From contig NZ_VIYJ01000010.1 of NCBI RefSeq assembly GCF_008087085.1, positions 62,001 through 126,000 on the forward strand: DNA of 64,000 bases. The letters run 5' to 3'. Position 1 is the first letter of the stretch. The number at the start of each line of letters is the position of its first letter. The notes under the pieces were generated by a model. That model was not told the origin of the DNA and did no database searches. It worked only from the letters and a program-made list of their open reading frames with translations. This document shows positions 25,973-32,907 of this stretch, piece after piece. The DNA is from Nocardioides rubriscoriae. GTDB taxonomy: Bacteria; Actinomycetota; Actinomycetes; Propionibacteriales; Nocardioidaceae. The translations under genes were made by a program, and so were the position numbers.

Positions 25973-26722
25973 CTACTTCTTGGCGGCGGCCTTCTTGGCC
26001 GTGAGCCGCACCCGTACGACGTTGCCGGCGTGACTGACGTCGAGGTAGTCCTGGTCGCGGACCAGCGCGTTGAGCTTGGAGAAGCCGTAGTTGCGCGGGT
26101 CGAAGGACGCGTGGCGCTTCTGGATGTGCTCGTTGACGGCGGACAGGTGGGCCCAGCCGTCGTCACCGCTCGTGCTCTCGACCGCCGAGCGCAGCAGCCG
26201 CCGCAGGTCGGGCAGCGCGGTGACCTGCGCGTCGGGCTCGTCGGTGGCCGGGGCCGACGAGGCGCCGGTGATGACCTCGAGGAAGACGAACCGGTCGCAG
26301 GCGGCGATCAGCGCCGGGGGCGTCGTACGCCGCCCCAGCCCGACCACGAGCTTGCCGGCCTCACGCAGCCGGGTCGCGAGCCGGGTGAAGTCGCTGTCGC
26401 TCGAGACCAGGGCGAACGCGTCGAGGTTGCCGCCGTAGAGAAGGTCCATCGCGTCGATGATCAGCGCCGAGTCGGTGGAGTTCTTGCCGCGGGTGTTGGC
26501 GAACTGCTGCATCGGCTGGATCGCGTGGGCCAGCAGCGAGTCCTTCCAGCCGGCCAGGTGCTGGGTGGTCCAGTCGCCGTAGGCGCGCTTGACCGTCGGG
26601 ACGCCATAGGTCGCGAGTTCCTCGAGGATCGCCCCCGCGTGGGCCCCCGAGGTGTTGTCGGCGTCGATGAGGACGCCGAGGCGGGTGTCGTGGCGCGGGG
26701 CCGGGGCGGGCGAGGAGGTCAC
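25973..26722 (-). CDS. NYN-domain (PIN-like) RNase with C-terminal OST-HTH/LOTUS domain
   Basis: 249 residues. N-terminal NYN nuclease fold with the acidic metal-site residues in LIDADNTSG (about residue 20), STDSALIIDAMDLLY and SSDSDFTRLATRLREAG. After an Ala/Pro linker a C-terminal OST-HTH/LOTUS-type domain is visible (HLSAVNEHIQKRHASFDPRNYGFSKLNALVRDQDYLDV), a fold that binds G-rich or structured RNA in eukaryotic germline proteins. A basic AKKAAAKK tail ends the protein. GTG start with TAGGGT exactly 6 nt upstream. Probably an RNA-targeted endonuclease; biological target unknown. Confidence 0.9.
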   Translation of the reverse strand: MTSSPAPAPRHDTRLGVLIDADNTSGAHAGAILEELATYGVPTVKRAYGDWTTQHLAGWKDSLLAHAIQPMQQFANTRGKNSTDSALIIDAMDLLYGGNLDAFALVSSDSDFTRLATRLREAGKLVVGLGRRTTPPALIAACDRFVFLEVITGASSAPATDEPDAQVTALPDLRRLLRSAVESTSGDDGWAHLSAVNEHIQKRHASFDPRNYGFSKLNALVRDQDYLDVSHAGNVVRVRLTAKKAAAKK

Positions 26723-26760
26723 GTCGTCACCCTAGGGCCGCGCAGTCGCGCGGCCGGGCC

Positions 26761-26940
26761 TCAGGCGTGCCCGGCGGGCGGCCCGTCGATGGACTTGTCG
26801 TCGGGGACCACGGCCTCGGCGACCTCGGACTCGTCGATCTCGACGCCCTCGGTCGGGCTGCCGTCGGCGGTGCCGGGTGCCGTGGGCTCGGAGGTCAGGT
26901 CGGCGTGGGAGTTCTGCGGGTCGAAGGTGTCCTCGGTCAT
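26761..26940 (-). CDS. Small acidic protein, unknown function
   Basis: 59 residues (MTEDTFDPQNSHADLTSEPT...), strongly acidic and probably disordered; no family recognised. Called a gene because ATG at 26940 has a GAGGGT hexamer exactly 6 nt upstream, it lies in the same orientation just upstream of the NYN gene (38-base gap), and codon usage is GC3-rich. Could be expressed with or separately from the NYN protein. Confidence 0.6.
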   Translation of the reverse strand: MTEDTFDPQNSHADLTSEPTAPGTADGSPTEGVEIDESEVAEAVVPDDKSIDGPPAGHA

Positions 26941-27005
26941 CCGTCGACCCTCGCAGGCGCCGGTGGGACACAACAGGCCCGGAGGGATGGGTCGGAGGGC
27001 TCGGC

Positions 27006-27044
27006 TTGCATCGACGATGTAACTAGATAAAGTCACTCTAGTTA
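27006..27044 (+). promoter_or_regulatory. Promoter and palindromic operator of the ssuD operon
   Basis: TTGCAT (27006-27011), 16-bp spacer, TAAAGT (27028-27033). Superimposed is a perfect inverted repeat TAACTAGA-N9-TCTAGTTA (27020-27044) covering the -10. It is unusually AT-rich for this genome, and a repressor bound there would block transcription; a sulphur-status regulator is the obvious candidate (inference). Confidence 0.65.
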
Positions 27045-27093
27045 TCCCGACCAGCGCATCCCGGGCGTTGGCGCACGGCGTGGAAAGGCCGAG

Positions 27094-28239
27094 ATGTCCT
27101 CCCTGAAGTTCCACTGGTTCCTGCCCACCAACGGCGGTGACGGCCGTCAGGTCGTCGGTGGCGGCCACGGCGTGGACGCGGGCCCCGCCGGGCGCCCGGC
27201 CTCGGTGCCCTACCTGGGCCAGGTGGCGCGCAGCGCCGAGCAGCTCGGTTTCGAGGCGGCGCTGACGCCGACCGGAGCCTGGTGCGAGGACGCCTGGATC
27301 TCGACCGCGATGCTGAGCCAGGTCTCGGAGCGGCTGAAGTTTCTGGTCGCCTTCCGGCCCGGCCTCACCGCGCCGTTCCTGTCGGCCCAGATGGCCGGCA
27401 CCTTCCAGAACCTCAGCGGCGGGCGGCTGCTGCTCAACGTCGTCACCGGCGGGGAGAGCCACGAGCAGCGGATGTTCGGCGACTTCCTCGACAAGGACGG
27501 CCGCTACGCCCGCTGCGACGAGTTCCTCGAGGTCGTGCGCCGCCTGTGGACCGGCGAGCGCGTCGACTTCGACGGTGAGCACTACCGCGTCGAGGACGCC
27601 GTGCTGGCGCAGGTGCCCGACCCGCTGCCCGAGATCTACTTCGGCGGCTCGTCGCCCGCGGCCGGCAGGGTCGCGGCCCGGCACGCCGACGTCTACCTGA
27701 CCTGGGGCGAGCCGCCGGCCGCCGTGCGCGACAAGGTCGAGTGGATCACCAAGCTCGCCGTCGACGAGGGGCGCGAGCTGCGCTTCGGCGTCCGGCTCCA
27801 CACCATCGCCCGCGACACCAGCGAGGAGGCGTGGGCCGAGGCCGACCGCCTGCTCGCGGGCATCTCCGACGACGAGATCGTCCGGGTGCAGTCAGGCCTG
27901 CGCCAGAGCGAGTCGGAGGGGCAGCGACGCATGCTCGAGCTCAACGCCGGCAGCAAGGACGGCCTCGAGATCCACCCCCACCTGTGGGCGGGCGTCGGCC
28001 TGGTCCGCGGCGGCGCCGGCACCGCGATGGTCGGCAGCCACAGCGAGATCGCCGACCTCGTCGAGGAGTACGCCGCCGTCGGGATCGAAGAGTTCGTGCT
28101 GTCGGGCTACCCGCACCTCGAGGAGTCCTACCGGTTCGGCGAGGGGGTGCTGCCCGAGCTCGCGCGCCGCGGGCTGTGGCAGCACCCGGCCCCGCCGGCC
28201 GTGCGCGCCGCCGCCGTGCCGTTCGGCGGTGGCCGGTGA
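27094..28239 (+). CDS. ssuD: FMNH2-dependent alkanesulfonate monooxygenase-like enzyme (LLM family)
   Basis: 381 residues, the length of SsuD. Luciferase-like TIM barrel: LKFHWFLPTNGGDGRQ at the N-terminus, SVPYLGQVARSAEQLGFEAALTPTG, LNVVTGGESHEQRMFGDFLDKDGRYARCDEFLEVVRRLW, IYFGGSSPAAGRVAARHADVYLTWGEPP, all close to SsuD/MsuD-type enzymes that release sulfite from alkanesulfonates. SD GGAAAGG precedes the ATG. It heads a three-gene operon with two flavin reductases, which supply FMNH2. No SsuABC transporter is in the window. Other LLM desulfurisation substrates are possible. Confidence 0.88.
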   Translation: MSSLKFHWFLPTNGGDGRQVVGGGHGVDAGPAGRPASVPYLGQVARSAEQLGFEAALTPTGAWCEDAWISTAMLSQVSERLKFLVAFRPGLTAPFLSAQMAGTFQNLSGGRLLLNVVTGGESHEQRMFGDFLDKDGRYARCDEFLEVVRRLWTGERVDFDGEHYRVEDAVLAQVPDPLPEIYFGGSSPAAGRVAARHADVYLTWGEPPAAVRDKVEWITKLAVDEGRELRFGVRLHTIARDTSEEAWAEADRLLAGISDDEIVRVQSGLRQSESEGQRRMLELNAGSKDGLEIHPHLWAGVGLVRGGAGTAMVGSHSEIADLVEEYAAVGIEEFVLSGYPHLEESYRFGEGVLPELARRGLWQHPAPPAVRAAAVPFGGGR

Positions 28240-28766
28240 GTGCTGTGGCCCCGGTCGTCGCCGTCGTCGTCGGCAACCCCAGGCCCGCCTCCCGCACCCT
28301 CGAGGCCGCGACGTACGTCGCCCGTCAGCTCGTCGACGTCGAGCCCGACCTGGTCGTCGACCTGGCGACCGTCGGGCCCGGCCTGCTCGACCAGCAGGAC
28401 GCCGACGTGTCCGCGCTGGTGCGCCAGGTCGCCGACGCCGACCTGGTGGTCGTGGCCTGCCCGACCTACAAGGCGACCTACACCGGCCTGCTCAAGCTGT
28501 TCCTGGACCGGTTCGCGCCCGACTTCGGCACCGGCCTCACCGGGCTCGCCGTGCCGCTCATGCTCGGCGGCGGGCCGGCGCACGCCCTGGCCCCCGAGCT
28601 GACCCTGCGCCCGGTGCTCACCGAGATCGGCGCGACCGTGCCCGTGCGCGGCCTCTACGTGCTCGACGCAGCCCACGACGACCCCGCGGCGTACGCCGCC
28701 TGGCTGGTCGGCGCTCGTCCGGTCGTCTCCACCCTCCTCGCTGCTCGGACAGGAGCCCCCGCATGA
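28236..28766 (+). CDS. NADPH-dependent FMN reductase (SsuE/MsuE-like)
   Basis: 176-residue flavodoxin-fold reductase. N-terminal VVVGNPRPASRTLEAATYVARQL phosphate-binding region and central DADLVVVACPTYKATYTGLLKLFLDRF are typical of the FMN_red family that delivers FMNH2 to SsuD-type monooxygenases. GTG start forms a GTGA overlap with the monooxygenase stop; its own stop overlaps the next ATG. Function in the operon is clear, preference for NADPH or NADH is not. Confidence 0.9.
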   Translation: MSAVAPVVAVVVGNPRPASRTLEAATYVARQLVDVEPDLVVDLATVGPGLLDQQDADVSALVRQVADADLVVVACPTYKATYTGLLKLFLDRFAPDFGTGLTGLAVPLMLGGGPAHALAPELTLRPVLTEIGATVPVRGLYVLDAAHDDPAAYAAWLVGARPVVSTLLAARTGAPA

Positions 28767-29305
28767 CGACCCTTCCCACGACCCTTCCCACGACCCTTCC
28801 CACGACCCTGCACATGCCGACCAACCAGGACCTCGACCCCGACCAGCTGCGGGCGGCCTTCGGGGTCTTCCCCAGCGGTGTGGTCGCGGTCGCCGCCGAG
28901 GTCGACGGCCGCGCGACCGGCCTGGCGGCGTCGTCGTTCACGTCGGTGAGCCTCGACCCGCCGCTGGTGTCGTTCTCGATCGCCAACACCTCCAGGACCT
29001 GGCCCGACCTGCGTCGCGCCGGCCACCTCGGGGTCACGGTCCTGGCCGACCACCACGGCGAGGTGTGCCGCCAGCTCGCCGGGCCGGTCGAGCACCGCTT
29101 CGACGACGTGCCGACCACGGTGTCGCCCGACGGCGCCGTCACCCTCGACGAGGGCCTGGCCCGCTTCGACTGCACGATCCACCGCGAGGTCGAGGCCGGT
29201 GACCACACGATCGTGCTGCTCGCGCTGCACGCCGTCGAGCAGACCGACACCTCGCTCCCGCTGGTCTTCCACCGCAGCGGCTTCGGCCGGATGTGCGAGG
29301 TCTGA
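28763..29305 (+). CDS. Flavin reductase-like domain protein
   Basis: 180 residues of the flavin reductase (DIM6/NTAB, split-barrel) family: LRAAFGVFPSGVVAVAAEVDGRATGLAASSFTSVSLDPPLVSFSIANTSRTWP, and HHGEVCRQLAGPVEHRFDDV. A second flavin-reducing partner for the monooxygenase in the same operon is redundant with the SsuE-like protein and may favour a different flavin. ATG overlaps the preceding stop (ATGA). The first residues are a three-fold Thr-Thr-Leu-Pro repeat encoded by 12-bp tandem repeats; an internal ATG at 28814 right after the repeat is an alternative start. Confidence 0.88.
   Translation: MTTLPTTLPTTLPTTLHMPTNQDLDPDQLRAAFGVFPSGVVAVAAEVDGRATGLAASSFTSVSLDPPLVSFSIANTSRTWPDLRRAGHLGVTVLADHHGEVCRQLAGPVEHRFDDVPTTVSPDGAVTLDEGLARFDCTIHREVEAGDHTIVLLALHAVEQTDTSLPLVFHRSGFGRMCEV
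28766..28811 (+). repeat. 12-bp tandem repeat in the start of the flavin reductase gene
   Basis: Three perfect copies of ACGACCCTTCCC and a truncated fourth (ACGACCCT) immediately after the start codon. Unit length is a multiple of three, so copy-number change would alter N-terminal length without frameshift. Confidence 0.85.
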
Positions 29306-29309
29306 GGGG

Positions 29310-29939
29310 TCAGGACCCGGCGCGCAGGGCGGCGTTCTCGGTCTCGAGCGCGTCGATGCGGGCCTGCAGGGCCTCGAGGTGGGGTGCGAGCTCGGCTGCG
29401 GTGAAGCGGGGCGTGATGTGCTGCGGGCAGTTCCAGTCGTAGGCCTCGACCGTCACGACCACCGACCGCTCGACGACACCGTCGGCATCGTCCTGCGCCA
29501 GGCGCGCCGCCAGTGCCGGGTCCTCCTGGGCGGTGACGACGCGCGCCCGGCCGAAGATCTTCAGGCGCCGTCGGTGGGCGTAGTCCATGACGATCAGGCT
29601 CACCCGGTCGTCGCCGGCGAGGTTGCCGGTGCTGACGTACTGCAGGTTGCCGCGCAGGTCGGCCCAGGCGATCGTGTGGTCGTCGAGGACCCGCAGGAAC
29701 CCGTCGGCCCCGCCGCGGAACTGCACGTAGGGCCATCCCGTCTCGCTGGTGGTCGCCAGGTAGAACCCGTCGCGGCCGGCCAGGAAGGCGCGGACGTCGT
29801 CGTCGAGCGGGTCGTGGCCCGGGCCGCCGGCGCCCTGGGCGCGCGCGACGTGGCGGGCGTAGGCCGCGCCACTGCCGTGCTGCTCCTGCAGCGCGCGGAC
29901 GCGGTCGGTGAAGGCGAGGGCGGCGTAGCTGCGGCTCAT
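29310..29939 (-). CDS. Pyridoxamine 5'-phosphate oxidase-like flavin-binding protein
   Basis: 209 residues, split-barrel PPOX fold: DVRAFLAGRDGFYLATTSETGWPYVQFRGGADGFLRVLDDHTIAWADLRGN, VSLIVMDYAHRRRLKIFGRARVV, and VEAYDWNCPQHITPRF, the last motif being typical of PPOX proteins of the general-stress type. A C-terminal coiled coil (LEALQARIDALETENAAL) may dimerise. Probably binds FMN; substrate unknown. ATG with strong GAGGAGA SD. It lies downstream of the TetR regulator on the same strand with 72 bases between. Confidence 0.88.
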   Translation of the reverse strand: MSRSYAALAFTDRVRALQEQHGSGAAYARHVARAQGAGGPGHDPLDDDVRAFLAGRDGFYLATTSETGWPYVQFRGGADGFLRVLDDHTIAWADLRGNLQYVSTGNLAGDDRVSLIVMDYAHRRRLKIFGRARVVTAQEDPALAARLAQDDADGVVERSVVVTVEAYDWNCPQHITPRFTAAELAPHLEALQARIDALETENAALRAGS

Positions 29940-30011
29940 GATGTCTCCTCAGATATGGAATGAACGTTACAGAATCGGGTGACGACGGGGGCGACCCTGC
30001 CCGGGTCGGGC

Positions 30012-30578
30012 TCAGGCCAGGGCGCGCACGGCGAGGTCGACGCTCGACATCAGCCACCCCCGTTCGGGGCGTACGGCGCCGGCGACGCGCAGCCCTTGGA
30101 CCACGGTGATCACGAAGCGGGCGGCGGCCCGGGGGTCGGCGAGCGGCGGGTCGACGCGCCGCAGGAGCGTGGTCAGGGTCTCCTCGAGCAGGTCGGTGGT
30201 CTCGCGGACCCGCGAGGCCACGGCGGTGTCGCGCGCGACCAGCTCGGTGGCGGCGCTGACGATCAGGCAGGCCTGGCGGGTGCCGTCCTGCACGATCTCG
30301 TCGACGAGCCCGACCAGGATCTCGCGCACCAGGCGCAACGGCGGCTCCTCGGAGTCGAGCAGCGCCAGCAGGGGCTGGGCGAAGTCGGCGCGGTAGCGGT
30401 CGAGGGCGGCGAGGTAGAGGCCCTCCTTGTCGCCGAACGCGGCGTAGAGCGAGCCGCGGCCGATGCCGGTGGCCTCGACGAGGTTCTGCACCGAGGTGCC
30501 CGCGAAGCCGTGCTGCCGGAACGTCGTGACGGCGGCGGCCAGTACCTGGTCGGTGTCGAACTCCCGGACGCGTGCCAC
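30012..30578 (-). CDS. TetR-family regulator
   Basis: 188 residues. N-terminal HTH FDTDQVLAAAVTTFRQHGFAGTSVQNLVEATGIGRGSLYAAFGDKEGLYLAALDRY, followed by an AcrR-like ligand domain (CLIVSAATELVARDTAVASRV). GTG start exactly 6 nt after TACGAT. Likely autoregulated and possibly controls the PPOX gene just downstream, whose upstream sequence contains a similar GAACGTT block (about 29958-29975). Effector unknown. Confidence 0.93.
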   Translation of the reverse strand: MARVREFDTDQVLAAAVTTFRQHGFAGTSVQNLVEATGIGRGSLYAAFGDKEGLYLAALDRYRADFAQPLLALLDSEEPPLRLVREILVGLVDEIVQDGTRQACLIVSAATELVARDTAVASRVRETTDLLEETLTTLLRRVDPPLADPRAAARFVITVVQGLRVAGAVRPERGWLMSSVDLAVRALA

Positions 30579-30584
30579 GCCCCG

Positions 30585-30613
30585 ATCGTAGCCTTTGTGG
30601 AACGATCGATCAA
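30585..30613 (-). promoter_or_regulatory. Leaderless promoter of the TetR gene with embedded palindrome
   Basis: Minus strand: TTGATC (30613-30608), 17-bp spacer, TACGAT (30590-30585), then 6 nt to the GTG start. The -35 and spacer contain CGATCGATC with flanking GGAA, a candidate autoregulatory operator. Confidence 0.65.
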
Positions 30614-30638
30614 GAATGGCTCGACCGTCGGCACCGGG

Positions 30639-32348
30639 CTACGGGCGCCGGACCGGCCCGTCGGCCTCCTGGAGCCGCCCGCTGCCCCGGCGCGTGAGCC
30701 AGCCGGCGTCCCACCGGGCGTCCGAGCGGGCGTCGAGCTTGTCGTCGAGGACGAAGAAGTCCATCTGCACCCGCTGGCCCGAGATCGACAGGACGCCGTA
30801 GCCGTGGTCGTCGAGGTTGACGTACTTCATGTGCGGGTTGGCGGCCATCAGCGCCTGGGCCCCGCCGACGGTCGGCGCGCCGAGGATCTCGTCGAAGTTG
30901 TCGCTGGTCACGGAGTTGATGACGAACTCGACCCCGACGGTGCCGGTGAGCGGGTAGGTACCGGTGTCGATCGGCAGCTCGTTGGCCCAGTTGGTGTGGA
31001 TGTCGCCGGTGAGGCACACGACGCCGCCGATCGCGTCGTCGACGATGTGGGCGAACAGCTCGCGCCGGTCGTCGGTGTAGCCGTCCCACTGGTCGGTGTT
31101 GACCGCCACGTCGCCCGGCACAGGCGTGCCGGCGAGCTGTCCGAGCGCCCCCGCCAGGGCCGCGGGCAGGGAGGCGACCTTGAGCGGGGCGATCATCACC
31201 GAGGTGCCGACGAGCTTCCAGGTCGCGTCGGACGCCGCCAGCGTGCGCTTGACCCAGTCGAGCTGCTGGCGGCCGGTGATGGTGCGCGCGGGGTCGGCGA
31301 CCCCGGTGCTGCCGGTCGCGGCCTGCTCGTCGCGGTAGCTGCGCAAGTCCATCAGCGTCAGGTCGGCCAGCCGGCCGAACTGCAGGTGGCGGTAGAGCCG
31401 GGCCCCGTCGCCGAGCGCGGCCGTGCCGTCGAGCCGCACCGGCATCCACTCGTCGTACGCGCGGTGCGCGCGGGCCTTGCGCCGCCGGAAGCTGCCCTCG
31501 CTCGGGTCGTGGTTGTTGGCGCCGTCGCGCCAGGAGTTGTCGGCGATCTCGTGGTCGTCCCAGATGGCGACCATCGGGTGCTGCGCGTGCAGCGCCTTCA
31601 GGTCGGGGTCCTGCTTGTAGTGGGCGTGGCGCTGGCGGTAGTCGGCCAGCGAGACCGTCTCGTGGTCGGGGACGACGCGGCGCTCGCCGCCGTACTCGCC
31701 GTTGCCGTACTCGTAGAGGTAGTCGCCGAGGTGGATCACCGCGTCGAGGTCGTCGCGCGCCGCGAGGTGGCGGTAGGAGGCGAAGTAGCCGGCCGGGTAG
31801 TTGGAGCACGACACGACGCCGAAGGTCAGCTCGCCCGGGTCGGCGGTCGCTGCGGGCGCGGTGCGGGTGCGGCCGACGGGGGAGCGCACGCCGGCGTGGG
31901 TGAACCGGTAGTAGTAGCGCGTGGCCGGCCGCAGACCGCGGGCGTCGACCTTGACGGTGTGGTCGCGGTCGGCGCTGGTGACGACGGTCCCGCGCCGCAC
32001 CACCCGACGCAAGCGGCGGTCGGTGGCGACCTCCCAGGTGACCCGCACCTGCGGTCCCCGCTGCGAGCCCGGACGCGCGTCCGGTGTCGGCGTGACGCGG
32101 GTCCACAGCACCACGGCGTGCGGGAGCGGGTCGCCCGAGGCGACGCCGTGGGCGAAGACCTGGTGGCGAGGGCGCGGGGCGGCGGCCGTCGCCGGCTGGG
32201 CCGGGGTGAGCCCGGGCAGCAGCGGGGCCGCCGCGCCGACGGCGCCGAGGGCTCCGGTCACGGTGCGACGGCTGACGCGGGGGCGGTCGGGGACGGGGAC
32301 GTCGGTGGTGGTCACGTCCGCCCAACGCGGTGGCGCACGGTTGGTCAC
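30639..32348 (-). CDS. phoD: PhoD-type alkaline phosphatase/phosphodiesterase
   Basis: Up to 569 residues. Twin-arginine signal VSRRTVTGALGAVGAAAPLLPG and Ala-rich cleavage region indicate folded export by Tat, as in known PhoD. N-terminal Fn3-like domain (HGVASGDPLPHAVVLWTRV ... TRYYYRF) then the metallophosphatase domain: VVSCSNYPAGYF (metal Cys), HLGDYLYEYG, WDDHEIADNSWRDGANNH, TGDIHTNWANELP. Needs Fe3+/Ca2+ in the B. subtilis enzyme. Releases phosphate from phosphodiesters such as teichoic acids, fitting with the Pst operon at 58.2 kb. Start uncertain: GTG at 32348 or GTG at 32315, both before the RR motif. Confidence 0.93.
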   Translation of the reverse strand: MTNRAPPRWADVTTTDVPVPDRPRVSRRTVTGALGAVGAAAPLLPGLTPAQPATAAAPRPRHQVFAHGVASGDPLPHAVVLWTRVTPTPDARPGSQRGPQVRVTWEVATDRRLRRVVRRGTVVTSADRDHTVKVDARGLRPATRYYYRFTHAGVRSPVGRTRTAPAATADPGELTFGVVSCSNYPAGYFASYRHLAARDDLDAVIHLGDYLYEYGNGEYGGERRVVPDHETVSLADYRQRHAHYKQDPDLKALHAQHPMVAIWDDHEIADNSWRDGANNHDPSEGSFRRRKARAHRAYDEWMPVRLDGTAALGDGARLYRHLQFGRLADLTLMDLRSYRDEQAATGSTGVADPARTITGRQQLDWVKRTLAASDATWKLVGTSVMIAPLKVASLPAALAGALGQLAGTPVPGDVAVNTDQWDGYTDDRRELFAHIVDDAIGGVVCLTGDIHTNWANELPIDTGTYPLTGTVGVEFVINSVTSDNFDEILGAPTVGGAQALMAANPHMKYVNLDDHGYGVLSISGQRVQMDFFVLDDKLDARSDARWDAGWLTRRGSGRLQEADGPVRRP

Positions 32349-32399
32349 CGGGGTTTCGCAGTCGTCGACCGACGTTCACCTGCGCGTCGTCCCGCGACC

Positions 32400-32421
32400 G
32401 ACCCCGCCTCCGGGCGGGGTC
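32400..32421 (-). terminator. GC hairpin overlapping the cupin stop codon
   Basis: GACCCCGCC, loop TCCG, GGCGGGGTC: a perfect 9-bp stem whose right arm overlaps the stop codon of the minus-strand cupin gene. No T-run; consistent with U-less termination. Confidence 0.55.
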
Positions 32422-32809
32422 AGGCGGGGGCGCCGGCCAGCACCCCCAGCATGTGGTTCATCACCGCGCGGTGCTCGGCGGCCGGGCTGAACATGATGAG
32501 CTCGGCGTCCTCCTCGACGCGGACCGAGTGCCCGGCCGGCCAGTGGAAGACCTCGCCGGCCCGGACGACCTCCGCTTCCCCGTCGGCGTAGGTGACGACG
32601 ACGCGGCCCCGTACGGCGTAGCCCCAGTGCGGGGCGAAGCAGACGTCGTCGTCGAGGCCGTGGAGCAGCGGGGCGATGTCGACCCCCGCGGCGAGGGTGA
32701 AGTGCTCGGCGGCCAGGGTGCCGAAGGCGTCGCCGTAGTCGGGCAGGTGGCGGGCGGTCGCTCCGAGGGCGTTCATCGCGATGGGCAGGTCCTGGGTCGG
32801 GGTGTGCAT
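32420..32809 (-). CDS. Small cupin-domain protein
   Basis: 129 residues, single cupin barrel: HFTLAAGVDIAPLLHGLDDDVCFAPHWGYAVRGRVVVTYADGEAEVVRAGEVFHWPAGHSVRVEEDAELIMFSP. The motif HWGYAVRGRV and PAGHSVRVEED correspond to cupin motifs 1 and 2, with His/Glu metal ligands plausible. ATG with AGGAAGG SD. Divergent from the TPR-protein gene (98-bp gap). Substrate unknown. Confidence 0.85.
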   Translation of the reverse strand: MHTPTQDLPIAMNALGATARHLPDYGDAFGTLAAEHFTLAAGVDIAPLLHGLDDDVCFAPHWGYAVRGRVVVTYADGEAEVVRAGEVFHWPAGHSVRVEEDAELIMFSPAAEHRAVMNHMLGVLAGAPA

Positions 32810-32907
32810 GGTCGTGCCTTCCTGTCGGAGTGGGTGGGGGTCGATCGGGGTGGAGGGTGGTGCTGCTGTCGACCAGGAGGCGGGAGAACGACTGTCACAA
32901 TGCGACG

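Noticed and set aside
28763..28820. Possible CRISPR-like repeat at the flavin reductase start
   Set aside because: Only 12-bp contiguous units with no spacers; it is a coding tandem repeat.
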